NCBI RefSeq assembly: GCF_008041945.1
Contig: NZ_VKAD01000002.1
Location: 248,001-312,000 of the forward strand
Reading direction: 5' to 3'
From: Reinekea thalattae
Lineage (GTDB): Bacteria > Pseudomonadota > Gammaproteobacteria > Pseudomonadales > Natronospirillaceae
Length of the DNA: 64,000 nucleotides
Below the pieces are notes generated by a model. It did not search any database. It saw nothing but the letters and a program-made list of their open reading frames with translations, and was not told where the DNA came from. Below, piece after piece: positions 49,781-60,444 of this stretch. Within the stretch, counting starts at the first letter, position 1. Each line of letters begins with the position of its first letter. The position numbers and the translations under genes are program-made.

Positions 49781-51004
49781 TTAAAACTCATGACCTGCGT
49801 CATCAGGAGAAAGCTGGTTAATGCCTAACGCTACAGCGACTTTTTCAATAGAAGCAGTTTCGCTGACTAGGTCGTTAATCGCAGCCGTTAGTAGGTTTTT
49901 ACCCTGAGTGTTGCCTGGGGCAATCAACTGGTCGAAGGCAACACCGGCTTCGGCGCTTTTTACGATATTCGCCAGAGATGTTTCAGTTGCGCTGAACGCA
50001 GCATCAGCTTCTTGTACAAGCGCGAACTCGCCTTGACTCAACAGTAAATCACGTAGACCAGGAACCTGCACCATTTCACCGGTTGATGTGGTGTAACGAC
50101 CGTAGTAGATGTTTTCAACACCCTTGCCGTTGTAGTAATGAGAAATGTGAGTGTTATCAGAGAAGCAATCGTGCTCGTCTTCAGCAGAGTTTGCTGTCAA
50201 GGCAACTTTGATACGTTCACCCGCCAATTCACCCAATGCTAATGAACCCATGCCGAACAACATTTTGTTAATGACTTCATCTGCCGGTAGCGAATAAAGT
50301 TCCGCGCGGTAGTTGTCATCATCCATGCTCCACTGCTCAACCATGAACTCTAGGTCTTCAACTAACAGGTCTGCAGCAGCGACTAAATATTGGCCGCGAC
50401 GCTTACAGTTACCATTGGTGCAGTCATCGCCTGTGGCGTAGTCGGTCCAAGCACGTTCACCAGCGCCTGCGCCATTGCCGTTTAGATCTTGACCCCAAAG
50501 CAAGAATTCAATTGCGTGATAACCCGTCGCTACGTTGGCTTCTGATCCACCAAACTCATTTAATGCAGCAAGGCTTGAAGGTTTGATCTTGCTGATTTTG
50601 ATATCGCCGACAACTTTGTTGGCAACAATGTTGGCGCTAGCACCTTCATTGCCTAGCTCAAACTCATAGCTGCTATCGACATAATCGATTAGGCCTTCAT
50701 CAAGTGGCCAAGCATTAAGTTGACCTTCCCAGTCATCAACAACGGCATTGCCAAAACGAAAAACTTCAGACTGTTGATAAGAAGGGCGAGAGTTTAACCA
50801 TGCCAGTTTGGCTTCGGCGAAAGCTTGCTCACTCGGGTTTTTAACAAAAGAGGAAACGCTTTGTTGTAGTGCCGTCGCAGTTGCAAGCGCATCGGAGTAG
50901 TTGCTGTAAGCGATGTCCGCATAGCCAGTTACTACTTGCTGTTTGTTGATTTCGGCGTTTGCCAGCGTGCCTGCTAATAGCAGTGGTAAAGCAGCGTATT
51001 TCAT
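49781..51004 (-). CDS. Imelysin-family iron-regulated protein (IrpA-like)
   Basis: Exported protein of 407 residues with signal peptide (LPLLLAGTLANA). It contains the imelysin GxHxxE motif in GYHAIEFLLWGQD and a second related half (YYNGKGVENIYYGRYT, then LRDLLLSQGE), together forming two four-helix bundles. First gene of the cluster and 66 bases downstream of a Fur box, so induced by iron starvation. The ATG at 51004 has AAGG at proper distance; an ATG 6 bases upstream is also in frame. Confidence 0.88.
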   Translation of the reverse strand: MKYAALPLLLAGTLANAEINKQQVVTGYADIAYSNYSDALATATALQQSVSSFVKNPSEQAFAEAKLAWLNSRPSYQQSEVFRFGNAVVDDWEGQLNAWPLDEGLIDYVDSSYEFELGNEGASANIVANKVVGDIKISKIKPSSLAALNEFGGSEANVATGYHAIEFLLWGQDLNGNGAGAGERAWTDYATGDDCTNGNCKRRGQYLVAAADLLVEDLEFMVEQWSMDDDNYRAELYSLPADEVINKMLFGMGSLALGELAGERIKVALTANSAEDEHDCFSDNTHISHYYNGKGVENIYYGRYTTSTGEMVQVPGLRDLLLSQGEFALVQEADAAFSATETSLANIVKSAEAGVAFDQLIAPGNTQGKNLLTAAINDLVSETASIEKVAVALGINQLSPDDAGHEF

Positions 51005-51069
51005 AGTCATTACCTTATAGGGGTGATTAGATGGTACGAATGATAACGGACTATAAGTTAAGACTATAT

Positions 51070-51082
51070 GATAATGATTATC
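51070..51082. promoter_or_regulatory. Fur box
   Basis: GATAATGATTATC, the 6-1-6 inverted repeat core of Fur operators, upstream of the imelysin operon. It implies repression by iron-loaded Fur. Confidence 0.85.
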
Positions 51083-51151
51083 AATTTTATTTTATCTGAC
51101 TCAGACAAAAGTACTAGTGTGATGTTGCCGCCGACCTTAGGCGTTAGGTCT

Positions 51152-51940
51152 TTATTCCGTGCTAGGCAGCTGTTGCAGCCAATCTTGTAACTCACCAACA
51201 ACTGGGCGGCCATGTTGTTCTAAGAATCCGAGCAGGCTTTTAGGTGTACGGTTAACAATATTGTTTTCATTAAAGCCTTGTTGGGTTAAAGCTCCTATTG
51301 ATCGTTCAAATAAACCGACATCAAGGCTGATATGGGCGTCACTGCCAACACAGACTTTCCAGTCATGCTTATCAATTAAAGAAATCAGTTCTAAACAATG
51401 CGGTTCAGAGCCTTTGCGTGAGGCTTTAAATGAGCTGTTGTTAATTTCGAAAACGACGTTGTTATCTTTTGCTGCGCGGATCACTTCTTCTTGATCAATC
51501 GGGTAGTTTGGGTTTCCTGGGTGGCCGATAATTTGAACATAGCCGCTTTCTATGGCACGAATCATTGCTTGGGTGTGCGTTTTCTTGTCTTGCGGTTTAA
51601 ACACGGGCTCATGGAAGCTGGCAATGGCGATATCGAGTTTTTCATCTAAAAAGTCAGAAAGGTCAACATAGCAGTTTGCTTTTTCTGCATGCTTAAAAGG
51701 TTCTGGTAAAATATTGGCTTCAATGCCTCTTAACACCGCGATATTTTCAATGACGCGAGGGATAACTTTCATATTCGCAAAGTGCCAGAGATGCGGTGCA
51801 TCGGGCATGCTCGGTGCGTGGTCAGTAATGGATATCAGTTGCAGCTGATTTTTTTGTGCGTCGCGAATATAGTCATGTACGTTGCTGTAGGCGTGAGTGC
51901 TGGCAACGGTGTGGCTGTGGGTGTCGCAGAGAATTTTCAT
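51152..51940 (-). CDS. PHP-domain phosphatase/hydrolase (YcdX-like)
   Basis: Protein of 262 residues with the trinuclear-metal PHP motifs: CDTHSHT at the N-terminus, ITDHAP, GIEANIL, SFHEP, IIGHPGN, FEINNSS and VGSDAHIS. The family resembles E. coli YcdX, a zinc phosphatase linked to swarming. The start at MKILCDTH is preferred over an ATG 6 bases upstream. Single-gene unit; substrate unknown. Confidence 0.88.
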   Translation of the reverse strand: MKILCDTHSHTVASTHAYSNVHDYIRDAQKNQLQLISITDHAPSMPDAPHLWHFANMKVIPRVIENIAVLRGIEANILPEPFKHAEKANCYVDLSDFLDEKLDIAIASFHEPVFKPQDKKTHTQAMIRAIESGYVQIIGHPGNPNYPIDQEEVIRAAKDNNVVFEINNSSFKASRKGSEPHCLELISLIDKHDWKVCVGSDAHISLDVGLFERSIGALTQQGFNENNIVNRTPKSLLGFLEQHGRPVVGELQDWLQQLPSTE

Positions 51941-52215
51941 AAACAAGCCTTTGTTGAGAGTAAGAAGTAATGACTGCCGAAGGTTTAAAGTATTTACTTG
52001 AGAGTCCTGGCTGCAAACTTTTTCAGCTCATTATGGCACGGCAGTCATAACAATTTCATGAATAAAATAAGAGCACAAATCGATGCTTTACTGACGGAGC
52101 GCAGTTGCAGTGGTTGCACTGAATAAGTCAGCGACTTACATTGGTTGGGCGCAGAGTTGTTCTTAGGTGAATAGCTGTTCTGGGCGCAGAGTAGATGTGT
52201 ATTTTGGAGGTTGAT

Positions 52216-52539
52216 ATGGACGAAACGAAAGTCATTAGTTTGCAAGCCAAAAAAGCCGAAGCCGCGGGTGTCCACCCTGAGTTAGCAGAGTTGATCAGTC
52301 AATTGAATGGACGCTTTGCTATTCAGATCGATTTAACCGATGAGCGGCTGGATCGCTTTAAGCAAATTTACCCAGCGCTTAATGAAGCAGCACAACAAGG
52401 GCATAAGTTCAGCGTTGAGTCGGATGATAGAGAAATAGTGGCTGCGTTTAATCGAGGCGTCGAGGTTGGTAAAGCGCAAATGATGACAGACGTTATTGTT
52501 TGCTTGTTAGAACAGGACGGTCTCATTCAGCGTAGCTAA
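52216..52539 (+). CDS. Hypothetical protein, 107 aa
   Basis: Starts at an ATG with a GGAGG site seven bases before it. Acidic, mostly helical protein (VISLQAKKAEAAGVHPELAELISQLN, in part; then TDERLDRFKQIYPALNEAAQQG, in part). No signal peptide or membrane helix. Family not recognised; function unknown. Divergent from the PHP gene. Confidence 0.7.
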   Translation: MDETKVISLQAKKAEAAGVHPELAELISQLNGRFAIQIDLTDERLDRFKQIYPALNEAAQQGHKFSVESDDREIVAAFNRGVEVGKAQMMTDVIVCLLEQDGLIQRS

Positions 52540-52618
52540 TGTTAATGACACCGGCCTGTGTTGTAAAAGCCGACCTGTTTTATAAAAGCCGAGTTTTTAT
52601 AAAAATAGTAAGCAAAGA

Positions 52619-53404
52619 TTATCGAATGGTTTTAATACCATAGCTTTCAAAAACAGCCTGAATGTCATCCATTTTTTCTTTCGGTGGCGGCTGTAGCCCT
52701 TCCAGTGGATATTCTAATCCAAGTGCTTTCCACTTATGAGTGCCTAGGTTGTGGTAGGGCAGCAGCTCTAAGTTCTCAACGTTGCTCATTGGCGCTAAGA
52801 ACTGAGCCAAACCATGTACATCGTCTAAATCATCGGAATAACCGGGCACGACCACGTAGCGCACTCGAGCTTTTTTATCGATGTCCGCCAAGTGTTGTGC
52901 AAAACGAAGAGTTCGGTGATTTGAAACGCCGACCAGCTGGTGGTGTTTTTTATCATCGATGTGTTTGATGTCCACCATGATGAGATCACTTTGCTCAATC
53001 ATTTTGTTGGTTTCTTCATTGTAAACGCCGACGTAACCATTGGTGTCTAAGCAGGTGTGAATACCGTGCTCTTTTAGCTTTTGGAACAGCAGGCCGACAT
53101 AGGCAGCTTGTAGTACTGGCTCGCCACCAGTCACTGTTACACCGCCACCACTGGCGTCCATAAATTTCGCATAGGGTAATATCTGCTCTACCATATCGGT
53201 TACAGTGTACAGTTCACCACCGTCTAAATCCCAAGTGTCGCGGTTATGACAATACTTACAGCGGAATAAACAGCCTTGTAAAAACACAACAAAACGAGTG
53301 CCTGGACCATCGACGGTGCCGAAGCTTTCTATTGAGTGTACCCGACCGATAAGTTCGTCGGCGTGATACTTAGGAATGTTTAAGACTGGGATGTTATTGC
53401 TCAT
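52619..53404 (-). CDS. pflA: Pyruvate formate-lyase activating enzyme PflA
   Basis: Radical SAM enzyme of 261 residues that installs the glycyl radical on PflB. Motifs: FGTVDGPGTRFVVFLQGC, the cluster motif CKYCHNRDTW (CxxxCxxC with the preceding C), and GGGVTVTGGEPVLQ. Encoded downstream of pflB on the same strand with a terminator-like hairpin between them. Fermentation under anaerobic conditions. Confidence 0.95.
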   Translation of the reverse strand: MSNNIPVLNIPKYHADELIGRVHSIESFGTVDGPGTRFVVFLQGCLFRCKYCHNRDTWDLDGGELYTVTDMVEQILPYAKFMDASGGGVTVTGGEPVLQAAYVGLLFQKLKEHGIHTCLDTNGYVGVYNEETNKMIEQSDLIMVDIKHIDDKKHHQLVGVSNHRTLRFAQHLADIDKKARVRYVVVPGYSDDLDDVHGLAQFLAPMSNVENLELLPYHNLGTHKWKALGLEYPLEGLQPPPKEKMDDIQAVFESYGIKTIR

Positions 53405-53552
53405 GGTTTTTCCTAGCGTTTGTACGCCATTAATGTAACAAAATTACAGGCCTCTGTATTGCGTAAAATCAGCACAATCGATGCTGGCGTTACTGTTAAA
53501 TTAAAATGTAAAAACTCTTACAACGCCGACTAAAAAGGCCATGCAATAAAAA

Positions 53553-53570
53553 AGGGCACCGAAGTGCCCT
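53553..53570 (-). terminator. Terminator between pflB and pflA
   Basis: AGGGCAC / GTGCCCT stem with a CGAA (UUCG on the transcript) tetraloop, followed on the minus strand by TTTTTT. It lies directly after pflB; partial read-through would set pflA lower than pflB. Confidence 0.85.
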
Positions 53571-53594
53571 CTGTGTTTTATCGCTTACCGCGGC

Positions 53595-55832
53595 TTAGAT
53601 TTGGCCGTGGAAGGTACGGTTAATAACATCCATTTGCTGCTCTCGAGTCAGCTTGACGAAGTTCACCGCATAGCCGGAAACACGAATGGTCAACTGTGGG
53701 TAGTTTTCAGGGTGTTCCATCGCATCTTTTAACATGTCTCGGTTTAACACGTTAACGTTGATGTGGTGGCCTGCTGAACCAAAGTAACCATCAAGCATAC
53801 CGGTTAGGTTGCTGGCTTTACCTTCTTCTTTACCTAGTGATTCAGGTACCAAAGACATGGTGTAAGAAATACCGTCTTCTGCATCGTCGTACGGAAGTTT
53901 AGCAACCGATAACAATGAAGCCAAAGCGCCTTTTTCATCACGACCGTGCATTGGGTTAGCACCAGGTGCAAACGGTTCGCCTGCTTTACGGCCGTCTGGA
54001 GTGTTACCTGTTTTCTTGCCGTAAACCACGTTAGAAGTAATGGTCAAGATAGATTGTGTTGGCGTTGAATTACGGTAAGTCGGAGTTTGACGAACCAGAT
54101 CCATAAAGCGAGTTACAATCTGTTGAGCCATGCTGTCAACGCGGTCATCGTTGTTACCAAATTTTGGATAGTCACCTGAAATTTCGAAGTCAGTGACATA
54201 ACCATCTTCGTTACGAATGGCTTTTACTTTGCCGTATTTAATGGCAGAGAAAGAGTCAGCAACAACAGAAAGGCCTGCAATACCACATGCCATTGTGCGG
54301 TAAACATCACGATCGTGCAGTGCCATTTGAGCCGCTTCGTAAGAGTATTTATCGTGCATATAGTGAATAACGTTCAGTGTATTGACGTAAACACCAGCAA
54401 CCCATTGCATGTATTCGTCGAAACGGTTCCAAACTTTATCAAAGTCTAGGTACTCATCGGCTAATACGTCTTTCTTAGGACCAACTTGCAAACCAATTTT
54501 CTCATCCATACCGCCGTTGATTCCGTACAGCATGGTTTTAGCTAGGTTACAGCGAGCGCCGAAGAACTGCATTTGCTTACCAATACGCATGGCAGAAACA
54601 CAGCAAGCAATGCCATAGTCATCACCAAATTTACCAATCATGAGGTCATCGTTTTCATATTGGATAGAGCTGGTGTCAATAGAGACTTTAGAGCAAAAAT
54701 CTTTAAAGCCTTTAGGCATTTTTTCTGACCAAAGAACGGTAAGGTTAGGCTCAGGTGCCGCATCCAAAGTATAAAGCGTGTTTAGCATACGGAAGCTGCT
54801 TTTTGTTACTAGCGTACGGCCATCTTCGCTCATACCACCGATAGACTCAGTTACCCACGTTGGGTCGCCAGAGAATAGTTGGTCGTAATCTGGAGTACGT
54901 AAGAAACGAACCATACGAAGTTTAATCACTAGGTCGTCGATCATTTCTTGTGCATCGACTTCGTTAATTTTACCTGCTGCAATATCACGCTCAATGTAGA
55001 TATCTAAGAAGGTAGAAACACGACCAAAGCTCATTGCAGCGCCGTTTTGGCTTTTTACTGCAGCAAGGTAGGCAAAGTAAGTCCACTGAATTGCTTCTTT
55101 TGCATCGACAGCAGGCTTAGAAATATCGAAACCGTAGCTGGCAGCCATTTCTGTCATTTCAACAAGCGCTTTAATTTGCTCTGAAATTTCTTCGCGTAAA
55201 CGAATAATTTCTTCGCTGCTTAATTCGCTATTCAAAGAGGCTTTTTGTGCTTTTTTATCAGCAATAAGGACGTCTGTACCGTAAAGAGCAGCACGACGAT
55301 AATCACCAATGATTCGGCCACGACCGTAAGCATCCGGCAAGCCTGTAACAATACCTGCTTTACGGCACTTCAACATATCAGGAGTGTAAGCATCGAATAC
55401 ACCTGCGTTGTGTGTTTTACGGTATTTGGTGAAAATTTCTTTAACCTGTGGGTTGAGTTCGCGATCGTATGCTTCGCAAGAAGCTTCAACCATACGGATA
55501 CCGCCGTTAGGAATCATGCCGCGTTTTAGAGGTGCATCAGTTTGTAAGCCAACGATAACTTCTTTGTCTTTGTTGATGTAACCAGCTGCATGAGAAGTGA
55601 TAGTGCTTGGAACTTCGGTGTCAAAGTCGACAGGTGCTTGAGTTTTTTGCTCAATGCTGACTAGCTTCATGACATCGGCCCAAAGCTCTTTGGTACGCTC
55701 TGTCGCACCAGCTAAGAAGTCGTCACCGCCTTCATAAGGAGTGTAGTTAGTTTGGATAAAGTCGCGTACGTCGACAGACTCTTTCCAAACGCCATCTTTA
55801 AAACCAGCCCAAGCTTGATTTGTATCGGTCAT
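53595..55832 (-). CDS. pflB: Formate acetyltransferase (pyruvate formate-lyase) PflB
   Basis: Glycyl-radical enzyme of 745 residues that turns pyruvate and CoA into acetyl-CoA and formate. The catalytic cysteine pair is in [12 protein letters not shown], and the radical glycine is in the C-terminal [15 protein letters not shown]. Other landmarks are [11 protein letters not shown] and [16 protein letters not shown]. No focA formate-channel gene precedes it. Two FNR-type boxes lie 270-420 bases upstream, consistent with anaerobic induction. Confidence 0.97.
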   Translation of the reverse strand: MTDTNQAWAGFKDGVWKESVDVRDFIQTNYTPYEGGDDFLAGATERTKELWADVMKLVSIEQKTQAPVDFDTEVPSTITSHAAGYINKDKEVIVGLQTDAPLKRGMIPNGGIRMVEASCEAYDRELNPQVKEIFTKYRKTHNAGVFDAYTPDMLKCRKAGIVTGLPDAYGRGRIIGDYRRAALYGTDVLIADKKAQKASLNSELSSEEIIRLREEISEQIKALVEMTEMAASYGFDISKPAVDAKEAIQWTYFAYLAAVKSQNGAAMSFGRVSTFLDIYIERDIAAGKINEVDAQEMIDDLVIKLRMVRFLRTPDYDQLFSGDPTWVTESIGGMSEDGRTLVTKSSFRMLNTLYTLDAAPEPNLTVLWSEKMPKGFKDFCSKVSIDTSSIQYENDDLMIGKFGDDYGIACCVSAMRIGKQMQFFGARCNLAKTMLYGINGGMDEKIGLQVGPKKDVLADEYLDFDKVWNRFDEYMQWVAGVYVNTLNVIHYMHDKYSYEAAQMALHDRDVYRTMACGIAGLSVVADSFSAIKYGKVKAIRNEDGYVTDFEISGDYPKFGNNDDRVDSMAQQIVTRFMDLVRQTPTYRNSTPTQSILTITSNVVYGKKTGNTPDGRKAGEPFAPGANPMHGRDEKGALASLLSVAKLPYDDAEDGISYTMSLVPESLGKEEGKASNLTGMLDGYFGSAGHHINVNVLNRDMLKDAMEHPENYPQLTIRVSGYAVNFVKLTREQQMDVINRTFHGQI

Positions 55833-56098
55833 AGGGTGTTCTCCGCTAAGTTACTAAAAATTAAAAAGTTAAAATTCTGAAACAGTTAACGTATTAACCT
55901 GTTTAAAAAATTAATAGTGTGAGCGGTTGAAGGCATAAAAAGAGTCGGGGGTTGCGATGATTTATCGAGACTGGAGATTCCAGATAAACCAAATTAGGCC
56001 AACACAACCCAGTATCGCATTCCCCGAAAACCGGAGGTTAAGAATTAACCCTTACCGGAGAGAGTGATACCAGACTACCTTAATTTGCATTTGGCTGG

Positions 56099-56112
56099 TT
56101 GATTTGTATCAA
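56099..56112. promoter_or_regulatory. FNR/Anr box 1 upstream of pflB
   Basis: TTGATTTGTATCAA, a perfect TTGAT-N4-ATCAA consensus, 267 bases before the pflB start. Confidence 0.8.
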
Positions 56113-56235
56113 CGATACAAACGAACTAACAGGTCTTAGATACCGCTTAAAATCTTGTTAGTTGCATAGCCAAGTGAGTTCAACACGCTCTGCAAATTCA
56201 TTGAGGTTATTATCAACTAGGCCTTATTACTAAAG

Positions 56236-56249
56236 TTGACATGTATCAA
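56236..56249. promoter_or_regulatory. FNR/Anr box 2 upstream of pflB
   Basis: TTGACATGTATCAA, one mismatch from the FNR consensus, 404 bases before pflB and 137 from box 1. It could also serve a promoter farther upstream. Confidence 0.65.
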
Positions 56250-56386
56250 TTTTAGCGCCGCTAAGGCTGTTTTCTCGATCGAATTTCGGCGTTTTTTTTA
56301 ACAGAAAATAGCGCTGTGGCGAACTTAAAAAGGCAGCGAATTTTCGCTTGCATTCGGTGCGGTTTGACCTTCGTTTTAAGCAAAAA

Positions 56387-56405
56387 AGGAGCTGTTAAAG
56401 CTCCT
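56387..56405 (-). terminator. Terminator after pfkA
   Basis: AGGAGCT / AGCTCCT stem with five-base loop; on the minus strand it is followed by TTTTTT. Lies about 60 bases past the pfkA stop. Confidence 0.85.
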
Positions 56406-56463
56406 ATGAAATTGCCGGCTATACACGAGGGTATGCTTTAGCTTTCTCGGTTGTTATATAGGC

Positions 56464-57426
56464 TTAGGCTAAAGTTTTTGTCAGGTCGTAAATGTCCTGC
56501 TTAAACGGCCTCGGCATGTTTTCAATGGCGTCGATAATGTCGTGGTGCACCAATGTATTACTCTGAATACCAACGCAGCGGCCGCCTTCGCCTTTGATCA
56601 GGAGCTCTACAGCATAGGCCCCCATTTGGCTGGCCATAATGCGATCAAACGCGACTGGCGCGCCACCTCGCTGGGTATGGCCTAAAATGGTTGCTCGAGT
56701 CGAAAGCCCTGTCGCCGCTTCAATCTCGTTAGCGAGCTTATTAACATCGGTGGTGTGTTCGGTAATGGCGATAATGGCATGCTTTTTACCAGATTTTACA
56801 TCTTTGCAAATAGAGTCAACCAGCTCGGCCTGATTGAATTCTTTTTCAGGGATAACGGTGAATTCTGCACCGCCACCAATGGCAGCCATCATGGTTAGGT
56901 CACCACAGTGACGCCCCATGATTTCAACAATAGAAATGCGGTTGTGAGAAGAGCAGGTATCTCTAAGTCGATCGATGGCATCCAGCACAGTGTTTAATGC
57001 AGTATGAAAACCAATAGTGTAGTCGGTACCAGCGATGTCGTTATCAATTGTGCCGGGCAAGCCAATGCAGGGATAGCCCATTTCGGTGAGCTTTTTTGCG
57101 CCCATGTAAGAGCCGTCACCGCCGATCACAACCAGTGCCTGAATATCATGCTGCTTTAAATTTTCGATCGCTTTTTCGCGGGTTTCAACTTCTTTAAATT
57201 CTGGGAATCGAGCTGAGCCTAAAAAGGTGCCGCCACGGTTAATCATGTCGGAGACGTCATGGCGTTTGAGCTGCTCAATTTTATTTTGATACAGGCCTCG
57301 ATAGCCGTCGTATACGCCATACACTTCAATGTTTTTTGAAAGCGCGGTACGCACAACCGCGCGCACAGCTGCGTTCATTCCGGGGGCATCACCACCGCTG
57401 GTTAGTACGCCTATTCGTTGAATCAT
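56464..57426 (-). CDS. pfkA: 6-phosphofructokinase PfkA
   Basis: ATP-dependent phosphofructokinase of 320 residues, the length of E. coli PfkA. Family signatures: [54 protein letters not shown] with the catalytic Asp, [10 protein letters not shown], and [15 protein letters not shown]. It gives the host a complete upper Embden-Meyerhof route for the glucose and GlcNAc-derived fructose 6-phosphate produced by operons elsewhere in this window. Confidence 0.97.
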   Translation of the reverse strand: MIQRIGVLTSGGDAPGMNAAVRAVVRTALSKNIEVYGVYDGYRGLYQNKIEQLKRHDVSDMINRGGTFLGSARFPEFKEVETREKAIENLKQHDIQALVVIGGDGSYMGAKKLTEMGYPCIGLPGTIDNDIAGTDYTIGFHTALNTVLDAIDRLRDTCSSHNRISIVEIMGRHCGDLTMMAAIGGGAEFTVIPEKEFNQAELVDSICKDVKSGKKHAIIAITEHTTDVNKLANEIEAATGLSTRATILGHTQRGGAPVAFDRIMASQMGAYAVELLIKGEGGRCVGIQSNTLVHHDIIDAIENMPRPFKQDIYDLTKTLA

Positions 57427-57770
57427 AGTTAAACTGCCTCATGTTAAAATTATTAGTCGTAGTTTAGCTGCGAACTGGCAAGCGCGAGGCTCTAAAAAAG
57501 GAGTCGGCCTGCTGAGTTGTTATTGTCGTTATAGATACTGTCGTTATGGTTTCTGTTGTTATAAAAGTTGCTTTCATTTATCGCTTTGATTCTAGTGGCT
57601 TGTTCATGCGATTGGTAGTCGATGCTTAGGGTTTACATCATCCTGTGTCTGCCAGCGCCGATTTGGCGCTGACGAGCAGCTATTGATAGCGGTTTAGCAT
57701 GTCAGAACGATGACTATAGCTTGTTTTAATGTGTCTCGCTTAAACCTGCCATGCTTAAAGAATCGCCCGT
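57427..57770. other. Intergenic region, nothing recognised
   Basis: About 344 bases between pfkA and hisF. It should hold the pfkA promoter. No ORF, RNA gene or convincing hairpin seen. Confidence 0.45.
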
Positions 57771-58529
57771 TTAAAGGCGAACCTCAATGGCGTTTTTCGC
57801 CATGTCTTGCTTGGCTTGTTCAATTGTAAATTCACCAAAGTGAAAAATACTGGCAGCTAAGACAGCATCAGCATGCCCCTGCAATACGCCTTCGCTGAGA
57901 TGCTGCAAATTACCAACACCACCACTGGCGATGACCGGGACGCTAACCGCGTCGGCAACGGCACGGGTTAATGCGATATCGAAGCCTGTTTTGACGCCGT
58001 CGCAATCCATGCTGGTGAGTAAGATCTCACCGGCGCCAAATTGTTCCATCTTAACCGCCCAATCAACGGCATTGATGCCGGTTGGTTTACGGCCGCCGTG
58101 GGTAAATATCTCCCAGTGGTCATCAACCTTTTTGGCGTCAATGGCCACGACAATGCATTGCGCGCCAAAACGCTGCGAGGCTTGGCGAACAAACTCAGGG
58201 TTACTGATGGCAGCTGAGTTGATCGATACTTTATCGGCACCGGCATTAAGCATAGTGCGAATATCATCGATCGTTCGGATGCCGCCGCCTACAGTTAGCG
58301 GAATAAATACTTGGCCTGCAATGGCTTGCACCGTTTCGATCATGGTGCCGCGACCTTCGTGTGTGGCGGTAATGTCAAGCATGGTGATTTCGTCAGCGCC
58401 CTGTTCGTTATAGCGTTTCGCAACCTCGACAGGGTCGCCAGCATCGCGGATGTTGACGAAGTTAACGCCTTTAACGACGCGACCTTGGTCGACATCTAAG
58501 CAGGGGATTATTCGTTTTGCCAAGGGCAT
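57771..58529 (-). CDS. hisF: Imidazole glycerol phosphate synthase subunit HisF
   Basis: Cyclase subunit of 252 residues: [22 protein letters not shown] with the catalytic Asp, the second Asp in [11 protein letters not shown], and [20 protein letters not shown] and [14 protein letters not shown] phosphate-binding loops. Start MPLAKRI has CAGGAG upstream and the usual length; an upstream extension is not conserved. It follows hisH by 35 bases; hisA, usually found between these two, is absent. Confidence 0.95.
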   Translation of the reverse strand: MPLAKRIIPCLDVDQGRVVKGVNFVNIRDAGDPVEVAKRYNEQGADEITMLDITATHEGRGTMIETVQAIAGQVFIPLTVGGGIRTIDDIRTMLNAGADKVSINSAAISNPEFVRQASQRFGAQCIVVAIDAKKVDDHWEIFTHGGRKPTGINAVDWAVKMEQFGAGEILLTSMDCDGVKTGFDIALTRAVADAVSVPVIASGGVGNLQHLSEGVLQGHADAVLAASIFHFGEFTIEQAKQDMAKNAIEVRL

Positions 58530-58564
58530 AAGGTGACTCCTGTTGCCAATAAGCTGTTTGTTAG

Positions 58565-59227
58565 TTACAGCTGACCGTTCCACTGGGTGAAGTTTTTTAG
58601 CAGCTGTAAGCCTGCTTGGTGGCTTTTTTCTGGGTGAAACTGCGTGGCATAGATGTTATCGCGATAGATCATCGCTGCGAACTCGTTACCATAATGGCTA
58701 CTGCCAGCCGTGTAATCGGCTTTAGCTTGAGCATAAAAGCTGTGTACAAAGTAAAAACGGCTGCCGCTTTCAATGTTATGCCACAGCGGGTGATCAACGC
58801 GCTGGTGTACATGGTTCCAACCCATGTGCGGTACTTTTAACGGCAAGCCTTGTTCGTCAACCAGCCCTTTGGTGAATTGCTGAACGTCACCATCAAAGTG
58901 GTTTAAACAGTCAGTACCGTCATTTTCATCACTGCTTTTTAGCAGTGCTTGCATGCCAACGCAGATGCCGAGTAAAGGTTTACCTGACTCGATAGTGGAT
59001 TGCACCACGGTATCGACCTGTTGCTGGCGGATTTCTGCCATACAGTCTCGAATGGCACCGACACCAGGTAGGATAACGTGATCGGCATTGCCGATAATGT
59101 CTTTGTCTGAGGTGACGACAACAGAAAAGTTTGGCGCGACGTGTTCAATCGCTTTGGCGACCGAATGCAGGTTGCCCATGCCGTAATCGATAATAGCGAG
59201 TTGCTGAGTGCTCAAGGTAGGCTCCAA
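58565..59227 (-). CDS. hisH: Imidazole glycerol phosphate synthase glutaminase HisH
   Basis: Class I glutamine amidotransferase of 220 residues that supplies ammonia to HisF. Motifs: [26 protein letters not shown], nucleophile C89 in [11 protein letters not shown], and the His/Glu pair in [10 protein letters not shown]. An insert around residues 95-130 makes it slightly longer than usual. Located between hisB and hisF; 240 bases without a gene separate it from hisB. Confidence 0.94.
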   Translation of the reverse strand: MEPTLSTQQLAIIDYGMGNLHSVAKAIEHVAPNFSVVVTSDKDIIGNADHVILPGVGAIRDCMAEIRQQQVDTVVQSTIESGKPLLGICVGMQALLKSSDENDGTDCLNHFDGDVQQFTKGLVDEQGLPLKVPHMGWNHVHQRVDHPLWHNIESGSRFYFVHSFYAQAKADYTAGSSHYGNEFAAMIYRDNIYATQFHPEKSHQAGLQLLKNFTQWNGQL

Positions 59228-59466
59228 TGTGTCAATTGGGTGTTTTGTCTGAGATCGCCTGATAAGACAACCGACCTAGAGGAAAGCACCCAAGAGGAAA
59301 ACATTCTATAGAAGGCACCGCAGCAGTAGCGGTGCCGACTTAGTTAGTGCTTGTTAATTCGTATTAGCTTGCTTTAGTTATTAAGTTAATGCTGATCGAT
59401 TTGCTGGTTAAATGAAGTGGCCTTACACGGCCACGGGTGAGCAAAATAACGACAGCACAAAAATAA

Positions 59467-60057
59467 CTATAGCGACCCTTTAGTTGAAGGGATTACGTCA
59501 AGCTGACGTTCATCGGCTTCCAACGCCATACGCACAGCACGACCAAAGGCTTTGAAGATCGTTTCTGCCTGATGGTGGGCATTGCTGCCCTTTAGGTTAT
59601 CGATGTGCAGAGTGACAAGCGCGTGATTGGCAAACCCTTGGAAAAACTCTGAAAACAGCTCAGTGTCGAAGGTGCCGATCTTGTCGCGGGTAAAGTTGCA
59701 ATCGAAGTGCAGACCTGGACGGCCAGAAAAATCGATAACCACGCGCGATAAGGCTTCATCTAAAGGTACATAGCTATGGCCATAGCGCTGAATACCTTTT
59801 TTATCGCCAACCGCTTCTTTAAAGGCTTGGCCTAAGGTGATGCCTAAGTCTTCAGCGCTGTGGTGATCATCAATGTAGTTGTCGCCCTGACAGTTAATAT
59901 GCAAATCGATCAAACCATGACGAGCAATCTGATCCAACATGTGTTCAAGGAACGGCATCGATGTATCAAGCTCAGTTTTACCCGTTCCATCTAGATTGAC
60001 GGTGACGGTGATTTGAGTTTCATTGGTTTTTCTTTCGATAGTCGCCTGGCGGCTCAT
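59467..60057 (-). CDS. hisB: Imidazoleglycerol-phosphate dehydratase HisB
   Basis: Monofunctional dehydratase of 196 residues (no N-terminal phosphatase domain). Motifs: [46 protein letters not shown] and [18 protein letters not shown] with the metal-binding histidines. First gene of the local his group on the minus strand. Confidence 0.96.
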   Translation of the reverse strand: MSRQATIERKTNETQITVTVNLDGTGKTELDTSMPFLEHMLDQIARHGLIDLHINCQGDNYIDDHHSAEDLGITLGQAFKEAVGDKKGIQRYGHSYVPLDEALSRVVIDFSGRPGLHFDCNFTRDKIGTFDTELFSEFFQGFANHALVTLHIDNLKGSNAHHQAETIFKAFGRAVRMALEADERQLDVIPSTKGSL

Positions 60058-60444
60058 ATTACTCTCACTTTCGGACGGTAGAATGTTAACACTCTGATCT
60101 ATCGGCTTAGATAGACTTAGCTTAAGCTGATTGTTAAATTGGCTGAAGCTTATTATATAAGTATGCTACCGAGCAAAACCAGCCTCGAAGTAGCATGTTG
60201 AAGTAATTTATTGCTGTTCAGGTCTCGGTTAATGGCTTAGCCGTTTGTTGTCCGCTATTCGTGAGCGGCCAGCTACAATCGATTCAGCCAATAGGATCAG
60301 CGCAGCAAAGCACTCAAGCCTTATTAACTCAGGCCAATCGCGTGCAGGGCATAACAATAACAAGCCCATGCTGCAAAGACGAGCAGCTCAGAAAAAATAG
60401 CCTACAACGATAACTAACTATTGATGCCATGGGAGTATCTAACC
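60058..60444. other. Divergent intergenic region, hisB / methyltransferase
   Basis: About 387 bases, including promoters for both directions. No ORF, RNA gene or attenuator-like His-rich leader seen. Confidence 0.45.

Larger units (their letters stand above)
55833..56386. promoter_or_regulatory. Long pflB upstream region with FNR sites
   Basis: About 550 non-coding bases before pflB. It holds two FNR-type palindromes (listed separately). No reading frame of note. The length suggests multiple promoters, as for E. coli pfl. Confidence 0.6.
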
